A stretch of 53,263 nt of DNA from contig NZ_LGLW01000012.1 in NCBI RefSeq assembly GCF_013620795.1, positions 1 through 53,263 of the forward strand, read 5' to 3'. The DNA comes from Pseudomonas sp. Q2-TVG4-2. GTDB taxonomy: Bacteria; Pseudomonadota; Gammaproteobacteria; Pseudomonadales; Pseudomonadaceae. Both the position numbers and the translations under genes were made by a program. This document shows, piece after piece, positions 17,759-26,618 of the stretch (its first letter is position 1; each line of letters begins with the position of its first letter). A model generated the notes under the pieces. The model ran no database searches. It was not told the origin of the DNA and worked only from the letters and a program-made list of their open reading frames with translations.

Positions 17759-19495
17759 TTAGTGGGAATGACGTGGTACCTCCGCGCCCCGGCAGCCGAC
17801 AAGGAAGTCGAAGTCGCAGCCTTCGTCGGCCTGCAATACATGATCGACAAACAACCGCCGATAACCACCGTCCCACAACAGGCCCTGCGGTGGCTGCCAT
17901 GCCGTCAGACGCTCATGCAGCTCGGCATCCGAGATATCCAGATGCAGCCGTCCGGCCATGCAATCCAGCTCGATGTAATCACCGTTGCGCACCACCGCCA
18001 AAGGGCCGCCTGCAGCCGCTTCTGGTGCTACATGCAACACCACGGTGCCGTAGGCAGTGCCGCTCATGCGCGCATCCGATATCCGCACCATATCGGTAAC
18101 ACCCTTGGCCAATACTTTCGGCGGTAGGCCCATGTTGCCAACCTCGGCCATGCCGGGATAACCCTTGGGTCCGCAGTTCTTCATTACCAGTACACAGCTT
18201 TCATCGACATCCAGATCTGGATCGGCGATGCGCGCCTTGTAGTCGTCGAAGTCTTCGAAAACCACCGCGCGGCCACGATGCTGCATCAGTTCCGGGGTCG
18301 CCGCTGAGGGTTTCAGCACCGCGCCACTGGGCGCCAGGTTGCCGCGCAGCACACAGATGCCGCCATCGGCGCGCAGTGGATTGTCCAGGGCGCGGATGAC
18401 TTCATCCTGCCCGTAGATGGGGGCCTGGGCGCAGTTATCCCATAGCGATTTGCCGTTGACGGTGAGCGCATCGGGATTGGGCAACAGCTTATTCTCGCCT
18501 AGCCGTCGGATCACCGCCGGCAGGCCGCCGGCATAGTAGAACTCCTCCATCAGGAAGCGTCCGGATGGCTGCAGATCGACCAGCGTTGGCATTCCTCGAC
18601 CGATACGTGTCCAGTCGTCCAGATCGAGCTCCACGCCGATGCGCCCGGCGATAGCCTTGAGGTGGATCACCGCATTGGTCGACCCACCGATCGCGGCGTT
18701 AACGCGAATGGCGTTTTCAAATGCCGCTTTGGTCAGCACCTTCGATAGTTTCAGGTCTTCGTGCACCATATCGACGATGCGCATACCGGACAGATGCGCC
18801 AGCACGTAGCGCCGCGAATCCACCGCCGGAATCGCCGCGTTGTGCGGCAGTGACGTACCCAGCGCTTCGGCCATGCAGGCCATGGTCGAGGCGGTACCCA
18901 TGGTGTTGCAGGTACCGGCCGAGCGCGACATGCCAGCTTCGGCTGAAAGAAACTCGTCGAGGCTGATCAGCCCGCCCTTGTACGCCTCGTGCATCTGCCA
19001 GACGATGGTGCCGGCCCCTATATCGCGGCCGTTGTGCTTGCCGTTCAACATCGGCCCGCCGGTCACCACGATCGTTGGCACATCGCAGCTGGCGGCGCCC
19101 ATAAGCAACGCCGGAGTGGTCTTGTCGCAGCCGGTGAGCAGTACCACCGCATCGATGGGATTGCCGCGAATCGACTCTTCGACGTCCATGCTGGCCAGGT
19201 TACGGGTCAGCATGGCGGTCGGCCTGAGGTTCGATTCGCCGTTGGAGAACACCGGAAACTCCACCGGAAACCCGCCTGCCTCCAGCACGCCCTTCTTTAC
19301 GTGCTCGGCGATCTTGCGAAAATGCGCGTTGCAGGGCGTCAGCTCCGACCAGGTGTTGCAGATGCCGATGATCGGCTTGCCTTGAAACTCGTGATCCGGA
19401 ATGCCCTGGTTCTTCATCCAGCTGCGGTACATGAAGCCGTTCTTGTCAGTCGTGCCGAACCATTGAGCGGAGCGCAGGGGGCGTTTGTCAGTCAT
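17759..19495 (-). CDS. IlvD/Edd dehydratase, L-arabinonate dehydratase type
   Basis: Iron-sulfur sugar-acid dehydratase, 578 residues, expected to turn L-arabinonate (or a close aldonate) into 2-keto-3-deoxy-L-arabinonate. Cluster cysteines are visible: C55 (NTWSELTPCN), C123 (LLTGCDKTTPALL) and C196 (SAGTCNTMGTAS), with the modified-Lys/Mg motif in GCDK. It begins KRPLRSAQWFGTTDKNGFMYRSWMKNQG, typical of the arabinonate clade rather than of IlvD (branched-chain) or Edd. It is the last gene after dctP-dctQ-dctM on the minus strand, pairing import with the first catabolic step. D-xylonate, D-fuconate or galactonate are possible further substrates. Confidence 0.87.
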   Translation of the reverse strand: MTDKRPLRSAQWFGTTDKNGFMYRSWMKNQGIPDHEFQGKPIIGICNTWSELTPCNAHFRKIAEHVKKGVLEAGGFPVEFPVFSNGESNLRPTAMLTRNLASMDVEESIRGNPIDAVVLLTGCDKTTPALLMGAASCDVPTIVVTGGPMLNGKHNGRDIGAGTIVWQMHEAYKGGLISLDEFLSAEAGMSRSAGTCNTMGTASTMACMAEALGTSLPHNAAIPAVDSRRYVLAHLSGMRIVDMVHEDLKLSKVLTKAAFENAIRVNAAIGGSTNAVIHLKAIAGRIGVELDLDDWTRIGRGMPTLVDLQPSGRFLMEEFYYAGGLPAVIRRLGENKLLPNPDALTVNGKSLWDNCAQAPIYGQDEVIRALDNPLRADGGICVLRGNLAPSGAVLKPSAATPELMQHRGRAVVFEDFDDYKARIADPDLDVDESCVLVMKNCGPKGYPGMAEVGNMGLPPKVLAKGVTDMVRISDARMSGTAYGTVVLHVAPEAAAGGPLAVVRNGDYIELDCMAGRLHLDISDAELHERLTAWQPPQGLLWDGGYRRLFVDHVLQADEGCDFDFLVGCRGAEVPRHSH

Positions 19496-19558
19496 TGCAA
19501 TACACCTGTTTTCGCGGCCGACCCGCCGGGCCTGCCAGATTGAACGTTCGGGTTGGGT

Positions 19559-20860
19559 TCACAGCAGCCAGGTGGAGATGGCAGGGAAGTACAGCAGCAG
19601 GCCGAGCACCGCTATCTGGATGACGATGAAGGGCACCATCGAGCGGAAGATATCCGTCAGCGTGATATCAGGCGGCGCCACGCTCTTGAGGTAGAACGCG
19701 GCCGGCCCGAACGGTGGCGAGATGTACGAGACCTGCATGCTCACCGCGAAGAGGATGCCGAACCACACCGGGTCGTAGCCGAGCTCGACGACGATGGGCA
19801 CGAAGATCGGCAGGCAGAGCATGGCGATGCCGATCCAGTCGAGAAACATGCCCAGCAGGAGAAAGATCAGCATCATCACCAGCACGATGACGAAGGGCGC
19901 CACCTCCAGTCCGGTGATCGCCGACGAGACAAAGCGATTGCCACCCATCAGGTTGTAGACCCCGACCAGGCAGGCGGCGCCGATTCCGATCCAGACGATC
20001 ATCCCGCAAGTTTCCAAGGTCTGGGTCAGGCTTTCCTGAAGCAGCTTGAGGCTGAATTCACCCCGCACCAGCACCGCCAACAGCACACCCAGCGCGCCCA
20101 TGGCCGCCGCTTCCGTGACCGAAGCGATGCCGCCATAGATGCTGCCGAGGACCAGCCCGGCGATGGCGATCGGAAAGAACATGCCCTTGAACGCCTCGCC
20201 TAGGGTCAGGTGCGGCAGGCTTGTGTCCTTTTCCAGGTGCGCGCCGCCCATATGCGGATAACGCATGCACATCACCACCACGTAGAGCATGTAACTGCCC
20301 ATCAGCAGTGCGGCGGGAATGATCGCGGCCTTGAACAGATCGGCGATGGAGACGCTGGCGATCAACCCGTAAATGATCAGGACGATCGATGGCGGCACCA
20401 TGGTGCCCAGGGAACCACCCGCGCAGACCACGCCGATGGCGATACGTTTGTCGTAGCCCAGGCGCAGCATCTGCGGCAGCGCCAGTACGCCGAGCAGGAC
20501 GATTTCACCACCGATGATTCCGGAGATTGCGGCGAGAAAGAACGCCACGACGATGGTCTGTACCGCGACCCCGCCCGGCAGGCGGCCGGCGAAAAAGCGC
20601 ATGGCATTGAACAGATCCCGCGCCAGCCCCGATCGGTCCAGCAAGCCCGCCATCAAGACGAACATTGGCACGGCCACCAGCGAATACTCAGTGATGAAGC
20701 CGAACACGCGGCTCGCCACCAGAGGCACCGCCACGGGGCCAAACCATCCAAGCGTGAAGCCGGCGGCGACCAGGCCGGTCACGAAGGCCAGCGGCAGGCC
20801 CAGGACCAGCAACGCGAAGATCGCGAAAACCATCAGGTAGGTTGCGATGTCGATACTCAT
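19559..20860 (-). CDS. TRAP transporter large permease, DctM-type
   Basis: Inner-membrane ion-coupled component of a TRAP transporter, 433 residues with 11-12 helices. Family stretches include GLPLAFVTGLVAAGFTLGW, AISGIIGGEIVLLGVLALPQMLRLGY, GGSLGTMVPPSIVLIIYGL, and near the end VSYISPPFGPAAFYLKSVAPPDITLTDIF. Its ATG overlaps the dctQ stop as ATGA, showing translational coupling. It belongs to the dctP-dctQ-dctM-dehydratase unit and probably imports the aldonate used by the next gene. Confidence 0.92.
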   Translation of the reverse strand: MSIDIATYLMVFAIFALLVLGLPLAFVTGLVAAGFTLGWFGPVAVPLVASRVFGFITEYSLVAVPMFVLMAGLLDRSGLARDLFNAMRFFAGRLPGGVAVQTIVVAFFLAAISGIIGGEIVLLGVLALPQMLRLGYDKRIAIGVVCAGGSLGTMVPPSIVLIIYGLIASVSIADLFKAAIIPAALLMGSYMLYVVVMCMRYPHMGGAHLEKDTSLPHLTLGEAFKGMFFPIAIAGLVLGSIYGGIASVTEAAAMGALGVLLAVLVRGEFSLKLLQESLTQTLETCGMIVWIGIGAACLVGVYNLMGGNRFVSSAITGLEVAPFVIVLVMMLIFLLLGMFLDWIGIAMLCLPIFVPIVVELGYDPVWFGILFAVSMQVSYISPPFGPAAFYLKSVAPPDITLTDIFRSMVPFIVIQIAVLGLLLYFPAISTWLL

Positions 20861-21429
20861 CGCGTGGCATCCGAATCATGACGCGCACGCCGATGAGTAG
20901 CGATCCGCACGGTCTGCTGCACAGCCATCAGCGCGACGGAGATCAGTATGACGATCTTGGTGAACGCTGGCAGCGGCTGATTCCAGGACGATCCCGAGGT
21001 TTCCAGGCGCCAGCTGCCATCGGGTGCGTGGGTCGCGTTATAGGCCAGCACCCAAGCGGCATAACCGATCGCCAGACAGAACAGGATGCCCAGCAGCAGA
21101 TTCAGCAGTTCCAGCCAACTCCGCCTACGCGGCGAAAGACGGTCGAGCAGGATGCGAATTTGGATATGCCGGTTGGTTGCCAAGGCGTAGGGCCCGCCCA
21201 GCGCAAAAATGGCAGCGACCAGAAAAGTGGTGGTTTCGTGCGCCCATTCGGTCGGCGAGTTGAAGCCATAGCGCATGATGACTTCGAACACACTGACCAG
21301 CATGGCGAGGAACACCAGCCAGGCAACCACCTGACCACCGCGCCGAATACCACGATCAAGCAGCCCGCGCCCCGGCTCGGGGGCGCAGGCATCGAGATGA
21401 TCGTCAGACGAGGATTGAGATTTTTTCAC
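20857..21429 (-). CDS. TRAP transporter small permease, DctQ-type
   Basis: Four-helix small membrane subunit of the TRAP system, 190 residues, with a long charged N-terminus. Family features are VFEVIMRYGFNSPTEWAHETTTFLVAAIFALGGPYALATNRHIQIRIL and a final helix (FTKIVILISVALMAVQQTV). Start GTG at 21429 with GAGGAGTTT upstream. It sits between dctP and dctM and overlaps dctM by 4 bases. Confidence 0.9.
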   Translation of the reverse strand: MKKSQSSSDDHLDACAPEPGRGLLDRGIRRGGQVVAWLVFLAMLVSVFEVIMRYGFNSPTEWAHETTTFLVAAIFALGGPYALATNRHIQIRILLDRLSPRRRSWLELLNLLLGILFCLAIGYAAWVLAYNATHAPDGSWRLETSGSSWNQPLPAFTKIVILISVALMAVQQTVRIATHRRARHDSDATR

Positions 21430-21449
21430 AGCGAAACTCCTCGGACTGC

Positions 21450-21463
21450 CCGGCGTAGGCCGG
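21450..21463 (-). other. Hairpin between dctP and dctQ (TRAP 1)
   Basis: CCGGC-GTAG-GCCGG is a short perfect stem in the dctP-dctQ gap. With no T run it is more likely an mRNA stabiliser or attenuator that keeps the binding protein more abundant than the permease. The second TRAP operon has a similar hairpin in the same place. Confidence 0.4.
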
Positions 21464-21504
21464 AAAGTCGTTGGTCATCGAAGAAAGGAGCCGCGATGCG
21501 CGAC

Positions 21505-22524
21505 TCAGAGCATGCCCTTGTCCTGCAGGTAGGCCTGGATCGAGTCCACCGCCTCCTTGGCCTGAGGGCTGCGATCACGCCAGCGCGACCACTCGTCCCG
21601 AGCGGACTGACGGAATTTCTTCAGTTCGTCCTCGGGCAGCGAGGCCAGGGTCACGTCGCCTTTCTGCTTGGCCAGCGCCACTTGCTCTTCGTCCTTTTTC
21701 TGCAGGTCGTTGACCAGCTGTTCGGTGAACGCATCGACCGAGTCTTCGAGAATTTTCTGCTGCTCTGCGGAAAGCTCGTCCCACAGCGCCTTGTTGAGCG
21801 AGATGTCCTTCATCGGCATCGAATGAAAGCCGGGGTAGACGGCAAACGGCGCGTACTTGTGATAGCCCTGCTGGTAGTTGGTGGAAAACACCGTGTAGTC
21901 GGCCGCGTCGATCACGCCCTTCTCCAGTCCGGTGTACACCTCAGATGTCGGAAGATTCACTGGCGCCGCACCCACCAGCTTGAATATGTTCGAGACCATG
22001 CCCTCCGGGGCACGCACCTTGAGGCCTTCGAGATCGTTGAGCGTCTCGATCTTGCGCTTGCTGATCAAGGATTCGGCGCCCACGGCGCCAGCACGGATAA
22101 GATGAACGTTGTACGGCTCGACCAGGCGGTTGTAACCCGCCTCCCCGCCCGCGTTACGCATGTAATCGAGAAACGGCGCCGGGCCGCCCCAGGCACCGAC
22201 CATGTTGCCGTACACCGCAAAGGCGGGATTCTTGCCTGAGAAATAACCGGGATCGGTGATATGGCCCTGAATGATGCCTGCGCCGACGGCGTCCAGTGTC
22301 TCGTTGTTACCCACGATGGTGCCGGTCGGGAGCACCTCGATGGTGATTTCGCCGCCCGTTTTCTCACCGACGCTCTTGGCCCACTGCTGGGCGATGCGGT
22401 ACTCGTCGTCACCGGCGTTGACGTTGATCTGGAATTTCCACTCCTGGGCAGCGGCGACGCTTCCGGAAGTGAGGATCAGGCTCGCCGCAAGGGCAAGACC
22501 GACACAGGGAGTGTTCGGTTGCAT
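21505..22524 (-). CDS. TRAP transporter substrate-binding protein (DctP family) 1
   Basis: Periplasmic solute-binding protein, 339 residues with an N-terminal signal peptide ending near SVAAAQEW. DctP-family features include the EVLPTGTIVGNNETLDAVGAG segment, the Arg-containing DLEGLKVRAPEG (about 165-176), and TSEVYTGLEKGVIDAADY. It resembles the branch that binds keto- and sugar acids rather than the C4-dicarboxylate branch, which fits the linked arabinonate-type dehydratase. GGAGAGG precedes the ATG. It diverges from a LysR gene 156 bases away. Confidence 0.9.
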   Translation of the reverse strand: MQPNTPCVGLALAASLILTSGSVAAAQEWKFQINVNAGDDEYRIAQQWAKSVGEKTGGEITIEVLPTGTIVGNNETLDAVGAGIIQGHITDPGYFSGKNPAFAVYGNMVGAWGGPAPFLDYMRNAGGEAGYNRLVEPYNVHLIRAGAVGAESLISKRKIETLNDLEGLKVRAPEGMVSNIFKLVGAAPVNLPTSEVYTGLEKGVIDAADYTVFSTNYQQGYHKYAPFAVYPGFHSMPMKDISLNKALWDELSAEQQKILEDSVDAFTEQLVNDLQKKDEEQVALAKQKGDVTLASLPEDELKKFRQSARDEWSRWRDRSPQAKEAVDSIQAYLQDKGML

Positions 22525-22680
22525 GGTTGCCTCTCCAATTATTGTTATTCGGCACTTTCAGTTCGCGATGACAGGCTTTGTTACACCAGCCCGTACCGCC
22601 GTTGAAAAGATTAGTGAGCGCAGCCATCATCAACAAATACAAAATCCAGCCGCACCGATACCCAAACGGATATAGCGAAC

Positions 22681-23655
22681 ATGAAGCCGATCAATAGCAA
22701 CTGGTTCGTTCGAGCCCGCCTGAAGAACCGCCACATCCCTCTGCTGGTGGCGTTGGGGGACACGGGCAATCTCAATCGCGCGGCTGAAGGGCTGGGGATT
22801 TCCCAGCCGGCCATCTCGAAGCTGTTGAAGGAACTGGAAGACGGGCTGGGCGTCGCACTTTTCGAGCGGCATGCGCGTGGGGTGGTCCCGACGCTCTACG
22901 GCGAAACCATGATTCGCCATGCCAGGCGCCTGCAGAGCACGCTGGACAATGTGTATAGCGAGGTCGACGCGCTGCGCCAAGGGCAACAGGGACATGTACG
23001 CATCGGCACTATCCTGACGCCCTGTGCGGAACTGCTGCCAGAAACCGTCCGCCGCGCGAAGCAGCGCTTCCCGGGCCTGGAGATCACTATTCGTACGGGC
23101 TCGAGCCGCGACTTGCTGGCGATTCTGGACGACGGGGAGCTGGATTTTCTGGTAGCTCGGTTTTATGCCGGCGGTCAGCAGGACGACCTGCACTTCGAGC
23201 CACTGGCCAAAGAGCCGCTTAAGATCTGCGCGCGCGTCGGGCTGATCGAAGGTCCTCTGTCGCGCGCCAAATTAAACGCCGCGGACTGGGTGCTACCGCC
23301 GGCTGGAAGCGTGTTGCGTCAGGAATTCGATGCATTGTTCCAGCGCGTCGGCATGCGCCCACCTACCAAGGTCGTTAACGCCGAAAACCTGCTGATGGTG
23401 ACCACCCTGGTGGAAAAGAACGACATGCTTACCGTGCTACCGCGCGATGTCCTGGCGCACTATGCGCGTTACGGAATGCTCGCCGAGATCGAGGTCGACA
23501 CCAGCATCGATACCGACCTGAATCAGGGGCTGATGGCCTACGGCATCATCATTAAAAACCAGCAGCTGCTCTCCCCGGCCGCACGCAACGTGCTGGAGTT
23601 GCTGCGCGAAATCGCACGGCAGACGACGCTGGGTGCGATGCCGACGGTCACCTAG
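22681..23655 (+). CDS. LysR-family regulator 1 (GbpR-like)
   Basis: LysR-type regulator, 324 residues. The HTH is LLVALGDTGNLNRAAEGLGISQPAISKLLKELEDGLGVALFERHARG (about 21-67), followed by a periplasmic-binding-like effector domain (HVRIGTILTPCAELLPETVRRAKQRFPGLEITI). It diverges from the TRAP 1/arabinonate dehydratase operon and probably controls it in response to the sugar acid or its keto-deoxy product. It clearly resembles the two other LysR proteins in this island. A Shine-Dalgarno sequence is hardly visible before the ATG. Confidence 0.87.
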   Translation: MKPINSNWFVRARLKNRHIPLLVALGDTGNLNRAAEGLGISQPAISKLLKELEDGLGVALFERHARGVVPTLYGETMIRHARRLQSTLDNVYSEVDALRQGQQGHVRIGTILTPCAELLPETVRRAKQRFPGLEITIRTGSSRDLLAILDDGELDFLVARFYAGGQQDDLHFEPLAKEPLKICARVGLIEGPLSRAKLNAADWVLPPAGSVLRQEFDALFQRVGMRPPTKVVNAENLLMVTTLVEKNDMLTVLPRDVLAHYARYGMLAEIEVDTSIDTDLNQGLMAYGIIIKNQQLLSPAARNVLELLREIARQTTLGAMPTVT

Positions 23656-23750
23656 GCGGCGTCCCGACAGTTTTCAATAAATGCCAGGATAAGCGCCGCC
23701 TTCGAGCAGCAGAGGCTCTGCCTCGTCATGTCGCCCGCGTGGTCGCGGAC

Positions 23751-23774
23751 TGACGGGCAGCCAACGGCCCGTCA
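23751..23774. terminator. Hairpin between convergent lysR1 and aldehyde dehydrogenase
   Basis: TGACGGGC (23751-23758) and GCCCGTCA (23767-23774) form a perfect 8-bp stem with an 8-base loop, in the gap where two genes converge. No T run follows on either strand, so factor-independent termination would be weak; mRNA 3'-end protection is as likely. Confidence 0.4.
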
Positions 23775-23781
23775 CGTTGAG

Positions 23782-25362
23782 CTAGATCGCGTCCCGAGTA
23801 ATCTCGCCATCCACGAGACGGCTGATGCCTAGCGGATTGGCGTTCTTCAGAGCCTCCGGCAGCAACGCCTCGGGAAAGTTCTGATAGCACACTGGCCGCA
23901 GGAAGCGGTCGATCGCCAAGGTTCCCACCGAAGTGCCTCGCGAATCGGAAGTCGCCGGATACGGCCCGCCGTGAACCATCGCATCGCAGACTTCGACGCC
24001 GGTCGGATAGCCATTGAGCAGCAAGCGTCCAGCCTTCTGTTCCAATACCGCGGTGAGATCGGTGAAGCCGCCGAGGTCCGCCTCATCGGCGATCAGGGTA
24101 GCGGTCAGCTGCCCGCGCAGGCCATGCAACGCTCGCAGCAACTCCGCCTTGTCGGCAACTTCGATCACGATCGTGGTAGGTCCGAAGACCTCCTCCTGCA
24201 GCAGCTCGTCGCCGTCGATGAGCAGCTGTGCGTCAGCTTTGAACAGTTGCGGCCGCGCCTGGTTGCCATCCTGAGCAGCGCCGGCCAGATGGGCGATACC
24301 CGGGTGTGCCTGCAGGTGTTCCAGCCCCTTGACGTAGCTCTTCAGCGTACCGGCGTTGAGCATGGTCTGCGCCGGTTGCTCGGACATGAAGCCCGTGAGC
24401 CGCTCGATGAACGTGGAAAACTCTGGCGAGCGAATGCCGATAACCATGCCCGGGTTCGTGCAGAACTGGCCGCAGCCCAACACCACAGAGGCGGTCAGCT
24501 CGTTGGCGATGGCGTCACCGCGCGCTTTCAATGCCTCGGGCAAGACCAGCACCGGGTTGATGCTGGACATCTCCGCGAACACCGGGATCGGCTGCGGGCG
24601 CGCCGCCGCCATGTCGCATAGCGCACGACCACCGCGCAGCGAGCCGGTGAAGCCGACCGCCTGAATCGCCGGATGCTTGACTAGCCATTCGCCGACGCCC
24701 CCGCCGTAGACCATGTTGAACACACCCTTGGGCATGCCTGTTTTCTCGGCGGCGCGGAGAATCGCGTCGGCGACCTGCTCGGCGGTTGCCATGTGCCCAC
24801 TGTGCGCTTTGAACACCACCGGGCAACCGGCGGCCAGCGCCGATGCGGTGTCGCCACCGGCCGTAGAGAATGCCAAGGGGAAGTTACTGGCACCGAATAC
24901 CGCTACCGGGCCGAGCCCCATACGGCATTGGCGTATATCCGGACGCGGCAACGGCTTGCGCTCCGGCAAGGCGCGATCGATACGCGCCCCGTAGAAATCG
25001 CCGCGGCGCAGCACCTTGGCGAACAACCGCATTTGCCCGCTGGTGCGCCCGCGCTCCCCCTGGATGCGCCCGGCCGGCAATGCGGTCTCCTGACAAACCA
25101 GGGCGACGAAGTCGTCGCCCAGCGCGTCGAGCTCATCGGCAATGGCGTCGAGAAATCCGGCACGCTTCTCGGCTGGGAGCGCGCGGTAGGTTGAGTATGC
25201 AGCTGCAGCGGCCTCGGCCGCGGAATTCACTTCGTCTTCCGTGGCCTGTACGAATTCAAACGGCAGTGCTTCGCCACTGGTGGCGTCATGGCTCTGCAGC
25301 TTTTGGGTACCGGCGGCACTGCGGGCACCGGCGATGTAGTTGTGGCCGAGAATGGCGGACAT
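23782..25362 (-). CDS. Alpha-ketoglutarate semialdehyde dehydrogenase
   Basis: NAD(P)-dependent aldehyde dehydrogenase (526 residues) of the clade that oxidises 2,5-dioxopentanoate to 2-oxoglutarate, the last step of Weimberg-type pentose and glucarate routes. Visible features: GVFGASNFPLAFSTAGGDTASALAAG-type cofactor region (about 155-180), PVVFKAHSGH with the conserved Lys (K185), general base E264 (FAEMSSINP) and nucleophile C301 (GQFCTNPG). GAGGAGATATTCC precedes the ATG. It follows the GguC/AraD1-type dehydratase gene, whose product it would consume, 141 bases downstream on the same strand. Confidence 0.9.
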   Translation of the reverse strand: MSAILGHNYIAGARSAAGTQKLQSHDATSGEALPFEFVQATEDEVNSAAEAAAAAYSTYRALPAEKRAGFLDAIADELDALGDDFVALVCQETALPAGRIQGERGRTSGQMRLFAKVLRRGDFYGARIDRALPERKPLPRPDIRQCRMGLGPVAVFGASNFPLAFSTAGGDTASALAAGCPVVFKAHSGHMATAEQVADAILRAAEKTGMPKGVFNMVYGGGVGEWLVKHPAIQAVGFTGSLRGGRALCDMAAARPQPIPVFAEMSSINPVLVLPEALKARGDAIANELTASVVLGCGQFCTNPGMVIGIRSPEFSTFIERLTGFMSEQPAQTMLNAGTLKSYVKGLEHLQAHPGIAHLAGAAQDGNQARPQLFKADAQLLIDGDELLQEEVFGPTTIVIEVADKAELLRALHGLRGQLTATLIADEADLGGFTDLTAVLEQKAGRLLLNGYPTGVEVCDAMVHGGPYPATSDSRGTSVGTLAIDRFLRPVCYQNFPEALLPEALKNANPLGISRLVDGEITRDAI

Positions 25363-25503
25363 GGAATATCTCCTCTACCTGTTGGTTCAGGGGGCTCCGC
25401 ATGGTGCGCGGAGGATGGCCGACGGCCCGTGGGCAGAACCGCCAACCTTGAAGACTAGGTCAGCGGCTCGCCTTGTATGACGATACAGCTGCGCAGATCC
25501 AAG

Positions 25504-26499
25504 TCAGAGCGCCTTCACCCCACCGGCACTGATGCTGGGCTGCCGGATGGAAATGCCGTTGCGCAGGGGCTCACCGAAGGCATCGAGGCTGACCTCGAAC
25601 TGGTCACCCGGTTGCGCCTTGACCCCATCCGCGAACGACAAAGTGGCCGTTCCGAAGAAATGCACATGTACATCACCAGGACGTAGGAACTGGGCGTACT
25701 TGAAGTGATGGTATTCGAGATTCTCCAGGCTGTGGCACATGTTCTCCTCGCCGGAAAGAAACTCCTTCTCCCAGAGCACCTCCCCGTTCCGGCGGATACG
25801 ACTGATGCCAGCCAGGTTCGAGGGCAACTCGCCAATGCGCAGCTCCGGGCCGAATGAACAGAACCTGAGCTTGGAGTGGGCCAGATACAGGTAGTTCTTG
25901 CGTTCGGTCACATGATCGGAGAATTCGTTGCCCAGGGCGAAACCGAGCCGATATGGCTGGCCGTCGTCACCGATGACGTAGAGACCGGTCAGCTCAGGCT
26001 CTTCGCCGAAATCCTCGGCGAAATCGGGTGCTGGGAAATCCGCTCCGGGGCGAACCACGATGCTGCCATCACCCTTGTAGAACCACTCGGGCTGCGCCCC
26101 GATGCTTCCCGGTTGCGGTTTGCCGCCTTCCATTCCCCATCGGAACATTTGCATCGTGTCGGTGAGCTTTTCCTCGGTCTGCTCCACCTGCTGGTGCATC
26201 TTGTCTCGGGTCGAGGCGCTACCCAGATGAGTCAGGCCAGTACCGCTGACCAGGCAATGCGCCGGATCGTCATGATCCACCGGCGGCAGCACCCGGCCGG
26301 CTTCCAGAAGTTGACGATACGACGGACCGGCATCGCAGCCTTGCGCGTCAATCTGCGCTGCCAGGCTGTTACCGTTACGAATTGCAGTGAGTGCCAGCTC
26401 GCGGGTACTGCTCACGCCACGCAACACCTCGATACGTTCGGCGCCCACCACGCCTACCTGACGCTGGCCCTGTTCGTTCTCGAATTGAATCAACCGCAT
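25504..26499 (-). CDS. 2-keto-3-deoxy-L-arabinonate dehydratase, AraD1/GguC family
   Basis: FAH-fold protein of the GguC/AraD1 family, 331 residues, expected to dehydrate 2-keto-3-deoxy-L-arabinonate to alpha-ketoglutarate semialdehyde. Typical stretches: MRLIQFENEQGQRQVGVV at the start, CLVSGTGLTHLGSASTRDKMH (about 82-102), KPQPGSIGAQPEWFYKGDGSIV, EEPELTGLYVIGDDGQPYRLGFALGNEFSDH (about 166-196) with acidic metal ligands, and HVHFFGTATLSFADGV near the end. The start at 26499 was set by the family N-terminus. Downstream lies the semialdehyde dehydrogenase; upstream and divergent is LysR 2. Function is inferred from family and neighbours. Confidence 0.87.
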   Translation of the reverse strand: MRLIQFENEQGQRQVGVVGAERIEVLRGVSSTRELALTAIRNGNSLAAQIDAQGCDAGPSYRQLLEAGRVLPPVDHDDPAHCLVSGTGLTHLGSASTRDKMHQQVEQTEEKLTDTMQMFRWGMEGGKPQPGSIGAQPEWFYKGDGSIVVRPGADFPAPDFAEDFGEEPELTGLYVIGDDGQPYRLGFALGNEFSDHVTERKNYLYLAHSKLRFCSFGPELRIGELPSNLAGISRIRRNGEVLWEKEFLSGEENMCHSLENLEYHHFKYAQFLRPGDVHVHFFGTATLSFADGVKAQPGDQFEVSLDAFGEPLRNGISIRQPSISAGGVKAL

Positions 26500-26559
26500 G
26501 AGGCTTCCTCTTCCTGAAGTGCCCGCAACTGCAGGCATCTGCTGCAACCACTTTAAAAA

Positions 26560-26575
26560 GCACCATAGGTGGTGC
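26560..26575. promoter_or_regulatory. Dyad between gguC-type gene and lysR2
   Basis: GCACCA-TAGG-TGGTGC is a perfect 6-4-6 inverted repeat in the 119-base divergent gap. Just right of it, TAATGA-N7-TGATTG (26577-26595) resembles the TAATGA-N7-TCATTA dyad upstream of the L-fuconate dehydratase gene. Both are candidate LysR operators. Confidence 0.45.
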
Positions 26576-26618
26576 CTAATGAAAGCTTCTGATTGAGTGA
26601 TAACTTCCAGTCATCCCC

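Noticed and set aside
17759..19495. Branched-chain dihydroxy-acid dehydratase IlvD or phosphogluconate dehydratase Edd as identity
   Set aside because: The N-terminal signature belongs to the arabinonate-type clade and the neighbours are a TRAP transporter and a LysR gene rather than ilv or glucose genes.
19553..20203. Plus-strand frame rich in His, Asp and Arg opposite dctM
   Set aside because: Antisense shadow of the permease gene; no ribosome site or recognisable domain.
20842..22239. Long plus-strand frame (465 codons) opposite the first TRAP operon
   Set aside because: It is a high-GC shadow of dctQ and dctP on the other strand; its His/Arg/Gln-rich composition fits no protein family.
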